NCBI GenBank assembly: GCA_044360385.1
Contig: JBIKKK010000086.1
Location: 1 to 8,481, forward strand
From: Mxb001 sp044360385
GTDB lineage: Bacteria > Actinomycetota > Actinomycetes > S36-B12
Direction: 5' to 3'
Length of the DNA stretch: 8,481 nucleotides
In this document: one piece after another, positions 1-5,454 of the stretch
How positions within the stretch are numbered: the stretch's first letter is position 1
Layout: every line of letters begins with the position of its first letter
Translations under genes and position numbers: made by a program
The notes under the pieces: model-generated
Told to the model about the DNA's origin: nothing
The model's database searches: none
What the model saw: only the letters and a program-made list of their open reading frames with translations

Positions 1-63
1 GCGCACCATGACCAGCAGCTCACGACGAGCGGCGAGTCACTCACGGAGGGGACGTCATCATGA
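1..63 (+). CDS. C-terminal tail of an upstream gene, probably livG (partial)
   Basis: Reading frame 1 is open from the window edge and ends in TGA at 61-63, giving a tail that begins AHHDQQLTTSGE. The TGA overlaps the livF start codon as ATGA, the usual sign of translational coupling in an operon. The gene before livF is usually livG, the second ATPase of the same transporter, and LivG proteins often end with a short hydrophilic tail after a YLG motif. Only about 20 codons are visible and none carries a domain, so the livG identity rests on context. An alternative frame stops at 9-11, which would leave a 48-bp gap instead. Confidence 0.45.
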   Translation, partial: AHHDQQLTTSGESLTEGTSS

Positions 64-917
64 GTGGTTTCGACCCGTATGCCGGCATTCCACCGGGCGA
101 CGAGAACGACCCCGGCGAACTCCCCGTCTTCGCGGAGGAGATCGACCTCAACGCCGAGCAGCTCAGTCAGCCCGGACCGGTCGTCGCCGGTGAGGGCGAC
201 TACGTCCTCCACGCCGACGATCTCGTCGCCGGTTACTTCCCCGGGGTCAACATCCTCAATGGCTGCTCCCTCACGGCAAAGGAAGGCGAACTCGTCGGAA
301 TCATCGGTCCTAACGGCGCGGGCAAGTCCACACTGCTCAAGGCGATGTTCGGCCTGGTGCGCGTGAACTCCGGTCGCGTCACCCTGCGCGGTCGGGACAT
401 CACCAACCTGCGCGCCGATGCCCTGGTCAAGGAAGGCGTGGGCTTCGTCCCGCAGACGAATAACGTCTTCCCGTCGCTGACGATCGAGGAGAACTTCCAG
501 GTCGGCTGCTACCAGAATCCCAAGCTCTTCACCGAGCAGTTCGAACGCGTCGCCGCGATCTTCCCCACGATGGCCGAGCGACGCAAGCAGCGCGCCGGAT
601 CGCTCTCGGGTGGTGAGCGCCAGATGGTTGCCATGGGCCGGGCACTCATGATGAACCCCAGCGTCCTGCTTCTCGACGAGCCCAGTGCTGGCCTCTCCCC
701 TGCCCTGCAGGACGAGGTCTTCGTCAACGTCAAGGGGATCAACGCCGCCGGGGTCACGGTGGTCATCGTCGAGCAGAACGCCGCTCGATGCCTGCAGATC
801 GTCGACCGCGGCTATGTGCTGGACCAGGGCACCAATGCCTACACGGGCACCGGTCGGGAACTGGCTAACGATCCCAAGGTCATCGAGCTCTACCTCGGCA
901 CCCTTGCCAAGGCCTAG
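60..917 (+). CDS. livF: Branched-chain amino acid ABC transporter, ATP-binding protein LivF
   Basis: This cytoplasmic ATPase subunit powers high-affinity uptake of branched-chain amino acids or related amides, together with LivG and the permeases LivH and LivM. The 285-residue product has Walker A GPNGAGKST (83-91), a Q-loop PQT (Q132), signature LSGGERQ (182-188), Walker B VLLLDEP (202-208, catalytic E207) and VEQN (237-240). The glutamine in VEQN replaces the switch histidine, as is typical of LivF. The ATG at 60 has GGAGGG at 45-50, nine bases upstream. The canonical domain starts near residue 48, so there is an acidic, proline-rich extension of about 47 residues, while usual LivF proteins are about 235 residues. 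The gene overlaps the upstream frame by ATGA and the convergent receptor gene by CTAG. The family is certain; the exact substrate is not visible. Confidence 0.95.
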   Translation: MSGFDPYAGIPPGDENDPGELPVFAEEIDLNAEQLSQPGPVVAGEGDYVLHADDLVAGYFPGVNILNGCSLTAKEGELVGIIGPNGAGKSTLLKAMFGLVRVNSGRVTLRGRDITNLRADALVKEGVGFVPQTNNVFPSLTIEENFQVGCYQNPKLFTEQFERVAAIFPTMAERRKQRAGSLSGGERQMVAMGRALMMNPSVLLLDEPSAGLSPALQDEVFVNVKGINAAGVTVVIVEQNAARCLQIVDRGYVLDQGTNAYTGTGRELANDPKVIELYLGTLAKA

Positions 918-2272
918 GGCAGCGACACCTCGAACGGCCCGATGATCTCGATGGGCCTGAACCTCGTGTTGGTCACGTAACGCACGATCTCGACGGTTGC
1001 CCACCGGGCATCGCCGAACTCATTGAAGTCCCGAGGTCCGGATACGCCCTCGTACTTCGGCTGGCTCCCCGACTGGATGACCCCGAGGCAATCGGCATAG
1101 GTGGCGCACGTGCGGCTGCCCGGGTGGGCATTGGCGACCTCGGGAAGCGCCCGGGCGATCGCCCGTCCATCGGCGCACCCGGCGTACTCGGCAGCGAGGG
1201 CCACCAGGACCGTCGCGTCGTAGGCCTCGGCAGCGTAGGCGAAGGTGGTCAACTCACCCGCTTCCTTGAGGAGCCGCTTAGTGAAGTCCGCCGGGTCCAC
1301 GGAGGGGTCGCGCGTGGGCACCGCGCCGAGCACGCCAGCCATGGCGTCCTCGGGCAGGCCTTCGTAGCCCGTCGTGGACACGCTTCCCTCGGCGAGGAGC
1401 ACCTGGACGTCCTGAGGACCGATGCCCTGCTTGGTCATCTCACGAAGGATGCTGGCCGCCTCATCGAAGCCCGCTATGAAGACGAACTCAGGGTCGGTCG
1501 CCGCGATCTCAGCCACTGCGCCTGCGTAACTGAACTCCTCCGCGTCATACGTGATGGATGCCTCGACGACTCCCCCCGAGGCGGCGTACGCGTCCTCGAA
1601 GGCACTCTGGATCCCGAGGCCGTAGGCATCCGCGCGCGCGATCGTCGCCCCTGAGGCCAACCCGAGGCCCTCCGCCACCGATGCGAGCGCGCTTCCCTGG
1701 GCGACGTCGGAGGGCACCACGCGGAAATACAGCCGCTCGTCGGCGTAGTCGGTCAGACCCGGGCCGGTGTTTGCGGGCGAGATGAGGACGACCCCTGCGC
1801 CGATGGTCTGGTCGATCACGCTGACGGTGACGGCTGAGGCAGCCGGACCCACGATCGCCTGGGCTCCACCTGCGATGTGGCTCGCGACGGCCTCCGCCGC
1901 AAGACCCGTGCTGGTGTCCCCGGAGTCCCCGGCCAGGTAGTTCACAGGCCCACCCAGCACGCCGCCCGCGGAGTCGATATCCGCCAGGGCGAGATCGATG
2001 GCAGCCGAACCGGCTGGGCCCAGGAAGGCCAGATCACCCGTCAGAGGCAGCAGGCCGCCCAGGACGAGCTCGTCGGACTCACACGGCAGCGCACTGGGGG
2101 TAGCGCCCGCGCTGGCACTTGCGCTGACACCGCCGGACTCCGTGCTGGCCTCGCCGGTCGTGCCGGCATCCGGCGGGGTTGCCGACCGTTGCACCGCGAC
2201 CAAGGCGACCCCTGCAACGACGACCAGGACAGCGACCACGCCCGCAGCCCACAGCAGAACCTTTGATCGCAC
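914..2272 (-). CDS. LivK-type substrate-binding protein, membrane-anchored paralogue without lipobox
   Basis: This is an extracytoplasmic receptor of the type I periplasmic-binding fold (Leu/Ile/Val-binding, Peripla_BP_6 family). The GTG at 2272 is the preferred start: GAGGGGG lies nine bases upstream (2282-2288), and the protein then begins directly with a basic and hydrophobic signal segment. The open frame continues to a GTG at 2341, but that adds 23 non-signal-like residues. Of 452 residues, about 6-27 are a membrane segment, 30-62 a Ser/Ala/Thr/Gly linker, and 64-452 the binding domain. The domain shares about half its residues by eye with the neighbouring receptor, including LTGDLAFLG, SPANTGPGLTDY, KQGIGPQDVQ and FNEFGD. 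No cysteine follows the hydrophobic segment, so it should be an uncleaved anchor or a Sec-released protein. Four cysteines (64, 366, 389, 395) match those of the paralogue. The ligand is unknown. Confidence 0.9.
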   Translation of the reverse strand: MRSKVLLWAAGVVAVLVVVAGVALVAVQRSATPPDAGTTGEASTESGGVSASASAGATPSALPCESDELVLGGLLPLTGDLAFLGPAGSAAIDLALADIDSAGGVLGGPVNYLAGDSGDTSTGLAAEAVASHIAGGAQAIVGPAASAVTVSVIDQTIGAGVVLISPANTGPGLTDYADERLYFRVVPSDVAQGSALASVAEGLGLASGATIARADAYGLGIQSAFEDAYAASGGVVEASITYDAEEFSYAGAVAEIAATDPEFVFIAGFDEAASILREMTKQGIGPQDVQVLLAEGSVSTTGYEGLPEDAMAGVLGAVPTRDPSVDPADFTKRLLKEAGELTTFAYAAEAYDATVLVALAAEYAGCADGRAIARALPEVANAHPGSRTCATYADCLGVIQSGSQPKYEGVSGPRDFNEFGDARWATVEIVRYVTNTRFRPIEIIGPFEVSLP

Positions 2273-2395
2273 GACGGCTGTCCCCCTCGGCAGACAGGCA
2301 GCCGGACGGGCGCCCCCATCATTCTTGGGCATCCCGGACACATGCGGACGTCATGACACACGGGGGGAGTGCGCGACTTCCTGTCCCCCACAAGC

Positions 2396-2429
2396 AGTTG
2401 GCCCGGTCCCCAAGGGGGCCGGGCCAACT
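2396..2429 (-). terminator. Strong hairpin between the two receptor genes
   Basis: Two 16-base arms, 2396-2411 and 2414-2429, are complementary except at one position and enclose a two-base AA centre. In practice the loop would open to four or more bases. The hairpin begins 16 bases past the stop codon of the lipoprotein receptor on the minus strand. No T-tract follows, which is common for actinomycete terminators. It probably ends or attenuates the livK transcript before the second receptor gene. On the plus-strand transcript the odd position is a G-U wobble, so the fold is slightly better there. Confidence 0.6.
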
Positions 2430-2445
2430 GAGGTGCTTTGTGCAT

Positions 2446-3786
2446 TTACGGGACGGGGACCTCGACGGGTCCGACGACCTCGATGCTCTCGAACTTGGTG
2501 TTGGTGAGGTACTGCACCACGTCGATGGTGGCTGACTTGGGATCGCCGAACTCGTTGAAGTCCAGCGGGCCGGTCACACCGTCGTAGTTGGGCTGGCCGC
2601 CCGCCTGGATGATCGCGACGCAGTCGGCGTACGTGCCACAAACCTCGCCACCCGCATCGGCGTTCGCCACCATCGGCATGGCCGCAGCGATCGCGGTGCC
2701 GTCGGCGCAACCGGCGTACTCAGCCGCGATCGCGACGAGCATCGTCGCGTCGTAGGCCTGTGCGCCGTAGGCGAAGTCGGTGAGGGCGGGATCCTGCTCG
2801 AGGAGCTTGGCGTTGAACGCCTCGACGTCGACCGAAGGATCACCGGTGGGCACGGTGCCGATCACGCCGGTCATCGTGTCCTTGGGGAAGTCCTTGAACG
2901 CGGTCGTGGACAGGTTGCCGTCAGCCAGGTAGATCTGCACATCCTGCGGGCCAATGCCCTGCTTGATCATCTCCTGGATGAGCTTGACGCTCTCATCGAA
3001 GCCGACAACCTGGACGAACTCAGGGTTGCCCGCCGCGATCTCGGCGACCTCAGCCTCGAAGGAAGCTGCGGTGGGATCGTAGGTCAGAGCGGTGGTGATG
3101 GTGCCGCCGCCGGCCTCGAAGTCCGCAACGAAGGCGTTCTGCAGGCCCTCGCCGTAGGGATCCTTGCGAGCGATGGTCGCGCCCTCGGTGAAGCCGGCGT
3201 CGATCGCGAAGGATGCCTGAACCGCGCCCTGGAGGGCATCGGAGGGAGCCGTGCGGAAGTACAGGCCGTTGTCCGGGTAGTCGGTCAGCGACGGAGCGGT
3301 GTTGGCCGGCGAGATCTGGAGAACGCCGTTGCTCGTGATCTTGTCGATGACCGTGAAGGTCACACCGGACGAGGCAGCGCCAATGATCGCCTGCACGCCC
3401 TTCTGGAGGTGCGAGTCAACGGTCTGCGAGGCGATGTCGGTCTCGGTGTCGCCGGAGTCGCCGTACTCGTTGACCACGGGCTGGCCGAGAACGCCACCAG
3501 CTGCGTCGATCTCGCTCACAGCGAGGTCAACGCCTGCGAACTCGGGCGGGCCGAGGTAGGCGAGGCTGCCCGTCGCCGGCAGAAGTGTGCCGATCTTGAG
3601 CTGGGTGTTCTGGCAGTCAGTCGAGGGTGCGGGCTCGGCGGACGACGATGACGGAGCAGCGGAGGACGAGGCCGGTGCGGCGCTCGAGGACTCCGAAGTG
3701 CTGCTGCTGCCACCGCACGCTGCGAGCACGAGGCTCGCGGCGCCGAGGACCACGACTGCCCCCGCAATCGGGCTGCGTCGGATCAT
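2446..3786 (-). CDS. livK: Branched-chain amino acid ABC transporter substrate-binding lipoprotein (LivK-type)
   Basis: This lipid-anchored receptor delivers ligand to the LivHMGF transporter. The ATG at 3786 is chosen because AAGGAG (3793-3798) sits six bases upstream and it opens a lipoprotein signal; the frame continues 31 codons further upstream but without signal-like sequence. The 446-residue protein has a basic and hydrophobic signal (1-20), lipobox LAAC with lipidated C24, a low-complexity Ser/Ala/Pro linker (26-56), and a type I periplasmic-binding domain (58-446). Typical receptor motifs are LLPATGSLAYLG, DSGDT, ISPANTAPSLTDY and KQGIGPQDVQ. Four mature cysteines (58, 360, 383, 389) could form two disulfides. 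It lies 161 bp downstream of the ANTAR regulator on the same strand and may be partly co-transcribed with it. The substrate, whether Leu/Ile/Val, urea or an amide, cannot be fixed from sequence alone. Confidence 0.93.
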   Translation of the reverse strand: MIRRSPIAGAVVVLGAASLVLAACGGSSSTSESSSAAPASSSAAPSSSSAEPAPSTDCQNTQLKIGTLLPATGSLAYLGPPEFAGVDLAVSEIDAAGGVLGQPVVNEYGDSGDTETDIASQTVDSHLQKGVQAIIGAASSGVTFTVIDKITSNGVLQISPANTAPSLTDYPDNGLYFRTAPSDALQGAVQASFAIDAGFTEGATIARKDPYGEGLQNAFVADFEAGGGTITTALTYDPTAASFEAEVAEIAAGNPEFVQVVGFDESVKLIQEMIKQGIGPQDVQIYLADGNLSTTAFKDFPKDTMTGVIGTVPTGDPSVDVEAFNAKLLEQDPALTDFAYGAQAYDATMLVAIAAEYAGCADGTAIAAAMPMVANADAGGEVCGTYADCVAIIQAGGQPNYDGVTGPLDFNEFGDPKSATIDVVQYLTNTKFESIEVVGPVEVPVP

Positions 3787-3823
3787 CAATTTCTCCTTAA
3801 GGGGTAGCGGGCCACGCGGATAC

Positions 3824-3944
3824 GTGACCACGCCGTGATGGTGACCTGAAACTACCCTGTGGATGACGTGGCCGAACACCCGCCCGGGGGATCGTCACAC
3901 GATGGTTAGGAAACCGTGACTCGTGCCGTTATCGTTTCGTGACC
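3824..3944. promoter_or_regulatory. Candidate operator region: repeated GTGAC(C) and a 13-bp palindrome
   Basis: GTGACC occurs at 3824-3829, 3841-3846 and 3939-3944, with GTGAC again at 3916-3920, all in the same orientation within 121 bp. Two copies are 17 bp apart, just at or downstream of the proposed livK transcription start. ATCGT-CAC-ACGAT at 3891-3903 is an inverted repeat about 50-60 bp upstream of that start, a common activator position. No known regulator is recognised, and chance occurrence is possible. Confidence 0.22.
3849..3876 (-). promoter_or_regulatory. Possible livK promoter
   Basis: On the minus strand TAGTTT (3854-3849) fits the actinomycete -10 pattern TANNNT, and TTCGGC (3876-3871) lies 16 bases upstream as a weak -35. 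Transcription would start near 3842, giving a leader of about 55 bases before the livK ATG. The match is modest and this is a prediction by eye. Confidence 0.3.
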
Positions 3945-3947
3945 TTG

Positions 3948-4550
3948 CTACTCCCCATCGGCTGCCGAGGCCAGCACCTGCCGGGCCAGATCCCCCAGGG
4001 GCAGGCGGGCGTCCATGGCGGACTGGCGCAGCCACCGATAGGCCTCATCCTCGGCCAGTCCGAGTTGTGTGGAGACGATCGACTTGGCGCGCTCCACATC
4101 TCGACGGTCAGCGAGCCGCTGCTCGGCCCGCTCGGCCGCCGCAGCGGACTCGATGGCCTGCCCGCGGAGATCGCGCAGCGTGAGCCAGCCCGACCAGGCC
4201 ATCTCAATCGCGGGCACGAGGTCGTCACGGCCGACGGGCTTGACGAGATAGGCCATGGCACCCGCATCGCGCGCCAGCGCCACGCGCTCCCTCTGGCCGA
4301 AGGCCGTCACGACGACGACGGCCGTCGTCTCACTGACGCGCCGGGTAACCTCGATCCCGTCCATGCCCGGCATCGCGATGTCCACCAGGGCGACATCCGG
4401 CCCGAGGGCCTGGATCTGCTCGACGGCCGACTGACCGTCGGCCACCTGGGCCACGACGTCGTAGCCCTCCTCGCGCAGGGTCTCCACGAGGTCCATACGG
4501 ATCACGGCCTCGTCCTCGGCCACGACGATGCGCGGCTGTGCCTGCGTCAC
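3948..4550 (-). CDS. pdtaR: ANTAR-domain response regulator (PdtaR/Rv1626-like)
   Basis: This two-component response regulator binds RNA rather than DNA, and ANTAR proteins act by antitermination at paired stem-loops. The 200-residue protein has a receiver domain (about 6-120) with acidic pair E12-D13, phospho-acceptor D57 in VDIAMPGMDG, T82 and K104-P105. A helical linker (about 125-150) leads into an ANTAR domain (about 140-195) containing ERAKSIVSTQLGL and EAYRWLRQSAMD. The layout and length match mycobacterial PdtaR (Rv1626), whose kinase partner is PdtaS; no kinase is visible here. The start is GTG at 4550. No Shine-Dalgarno precedes it, but a TANNNT box ends six bases upstream, suggesting a leaderless mRNA. 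It faces away from a tRNA gene 39 bp off and lies upstream of two LivK-type receptors on the same strand. The targets are unknown. Confidence 0.93.
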   Translation of the reverse strand: MTQAQPRIVVAEDEAVIRMDLVETLREEGYDVVAQVADGQSAVEQIQALGPDVALVDIAMPGMDGIEVTRRVSETTAVVVVTAFGQRERVALARDAGAMAYLVKPVGRDDLVPAIEMAWSGWLTLRDLRGQAIESAAAAERAEQRLADRRDVERAKSIVSTQLGLAEDEAYRWLRQSAMDARLPLGDLARQVLASAADGE

Positions 4551-4556
4551 GTGAGG

Positions 4557-4562
4557 AGCCTA
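4557..4562 (-). promoter_or_regulatory. Putative -10 box for a leaderless response-regulator mRNA
   Basis: TAGGCT on the minus strand matches TANNNT and is separated by six bases from the GTG at 4550. The first transcribed base would therefore be at or next to the start codon. This fits the lack of any purine-rich ribosome binding site before the GTG. No clear -35 is seen, which actinomycete promoters often lack. Confidence 0.5.
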
Positions 4563-4574
4563 AGCGAGCGCGGG

Positions 4575-4580
4575 TACCCT
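4575..4580 (+). promoter_or_regulatory. Putative -10 box of the tRNA gene
   Basis: TACCCT matches TANNNT and ends nine bases before the first base of the mature tRNA, leaving a very short 5' leader for RNase P. The -35 region would fall at about 4551-4557 (GTGAGG-like, weak) and would overlap the divergent response-regulator promoter. Confidence 0.4.
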
Positions 4581-4589
4581 GGCGCCCTG

Positions 4590-4663
4590 GCCCCGGTATC
4601 CCAACCGGCAGAGGAAGCGGTCTCAAACACCGTCCAGTGTGGGTTCGAATCCCACCCGGGGCA
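4590..4663 (+). tRNA. tRNA with anticodon CAA (Leu-type anticodon) and short variable loop
   Basis: The cloverleaf can be drawn without forcing. The 7-bp acceptor stem GCCCCGG (4590-4596) pairs fully with CCGGGGC (4656-4662), with discriminator A at 4663. T-A follow at positions 8-9. The 3-bp D stem TCC/GGA has a loop holding GG. The anticodon stem GCGGT/ACCGT (4617-4621, 4629-4633) carries the loop CTCAAAC, so the anticodon at 4624-4626 is CAA, reading UUG. The variable loop is only CCAGT (4634-4638). The T stem GTGGG/CCCAC holds the loop TTCGAAT. CCA is not encoded. Bacterial tRNA-Leu normally has a long variable arm; this one does not, although A73 and the 3-bp D stem are Leu-compatible. 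Charging identity is therefore uncertain. Confidence 0.87.
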
Positions 4664-4666
4664 CTT

Positions 4667-4709
4667 CGCTCACACAGGCTCGTAGTGGCGCGTCACTGGA
4701 GGGTGAGCG
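4667..4709. terminator. Possible bidirectional terminator between tRNA and collagen-like gene
   Basis: CGCTCAC (4667-4673) is complementary to GTGAGCG (4703-4709). Inside this pair, AGTG (4684-4687) pairs with CACT (4694-4697). The nested fold begins three bases after the mature tRNA end and covers the stop codon of the convergent collagen-like gene. It lacks a U-tract and the outer loop is long, so this is tentative. Confidence 0.3.
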
Positions 4710-5439
4710 CACCGACCTTGACGGCGTTCAGCGTGCCGCTGGCCCGCACCGAACCCGCCTGACCCTTCACGCACTCGACCGTCACCTCTCCTCCGGACTC
4801 GGGGATCTCCACGCTGGTCGCGAGCGGGAAGGTGACCTGACCAAAGGCTGTCAGGGTCGCGAAGGTCTCCCCTGGTGCGTCGAGGCCGCACGACACGGTG
4901 TCGAAGGGCCCGCCGCTCTGCTCCAGGGAGAGGTACGCCGCAGCGTCCACGAGGTAGGTGCCGGCCGGCAATGTGAGACGCGCGAGCACCACGGGCGCAT
5001 CAGCGAAGGTGTCATCTGACAGGGCCACCGAGAAGCCGTCACTCGGACCGATGGGGCCCTGTGGCCCCTCCGGACCGCGCTTGCCGACATTGCCCGGAAC
5101 TCCCTGTGGACCCTTGGGGCCGGTGGGACCCGATATCCCGGCGGGTCCCTGCAGGCCCCGGGGACCTTGCGGACCAGAGGCACCGCGCGGGCCCTGCTTG
5201 CCGCGTGGGCCCGGGATGCCGCGCTGGTTCCAGGCGAGACGTTCTTCCCCGACCGCGCACGTGTCATCCGCGTTGATGATCCTGAGCTCACCCGTGTCGA
5301 CTGTCACGCAGGAGAAAATGCGCTGCGCCACCTGGGGGGTTGCATCGTCGCGCGCAGCGATGGCCGGGGCGACGAGAGCGGCTCCCAAGACCACCCCCGA
5401 CAGCACTCCGGCGCCGACCCCGAGCGGCACCCACCTCAT
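4693..5439 (-). CDS. Secreted collagen-like (Gly-X-Y repeat) protein
   Basis: This 248-residue protein is exported and probably forms a trimeric extracellular or surface structure; its function is unknown. The ATG at 5439 has AGAGGAGG (5454-5447) seven bases upstream. Residues 5-28 form a Sec signal with possible cleavage after AIA (26-28). Residues 30-73 hold a small domain with two cysteines (C44, C61) and a GEERLAWNQRG motif, similar to the short segment before the collagen repeat in other actinomycete collagen-like proteins. Residues 74-133 are 20 unbroken Gly-X-Y triplets rich in GPQ, GPR and charged X/Y residues, followed by a hydrophobic-polar C-terminal domain (about 135-248) with a strand-rich pattern that may be C1q/TNF-like. 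Two more cysteines lie in the C-terminal part. There are no sortase motif or C-terminal membrane helix, so it is either released or held by the signal region. It is 53 bp downstream of nusB on the same strand. Confidence 0.88.
   Translation of the reverse strand: MRWVPLGVGAGVLSGVVLGAALVAPAIAARDDATPQVAQRIFSCVTVDTGELRIINADDTCAVGEERLAWNQRGIPGPRGKQGPRGASGPQGPRGLQGPAGISGPTGPKGPQGVPGNVGKRGPEGPQGPIGPSDGFSVALSDDTFADAPVVLARLTLPAGTYLVDAAAYLSLEQSGGPFDTVSCGLDAPGETFATLTAFGQVTFPLATSVEIPESGGEVTVECVKGQAGSVRASGTLNAVKVGALTLQ
5041..5220 (-). repeat. Collagen triplet repeat region (20 x Gly-X-Y)
   Basis: The 60 codons encode residues 74-133, each triplet beginning with glycine and none interrupted. Proline is frequent at X, and Gln, Arg, Lys and Ser at Y. 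No Pro-Pro pairs occur. At DNA level the 9-bp units vary in sequence, so this is a protein-level repeat rather than a recent tandem expansion. Confidence 0.9.
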
Positions 5440-5454
5440 CGCCCTGCCTCCTCT

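Noticed and set aside
8..193. 61-codon Arg-rich frame at the left edge
   Set aside because: It is an out-of-frame shadow of livF and the preceding tail, with composition typical of an off-frame GC-rich sequence and no recognisable motif.
1124..1654. 176-codon plus-strand frame inside the second receptor gene, and similar long antisense frames at 3939-4685, 5809-6537 and 6683-7612
   Set aside because: All lie opposite genes with clear family motifs. Long antisense frames are expected where GC-rich third positions remove stop codons. None showed a domain motif.
2273..2341. 23-codon extension of the second receptor to a GTG at 2341, or an ATG at 2332
   Set aside because: GTG 2272 has GAGGGGG nine bases upstream and puts the basic and hydrophobic signal at the N-terminus. 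The upstream codons lack a good ribosome binding site.
3787..3879. 31-codon upstream extension of the livK frame, starting at 3879
   Set aside because: The ATG at 3786 has AAGGAG at ideal spacing and opens directly into a lipoprotein signal. The extension is His-rich, lacks signal features and would bury the lipobox.
4590..4680. tRNA 3' end as an integration (att) site with a mobile element beside it
   Set aside because: No integrase, no repeated copy of the tRNA 3' end in the window and no change of composition. The neighbours on the far side are core genes.
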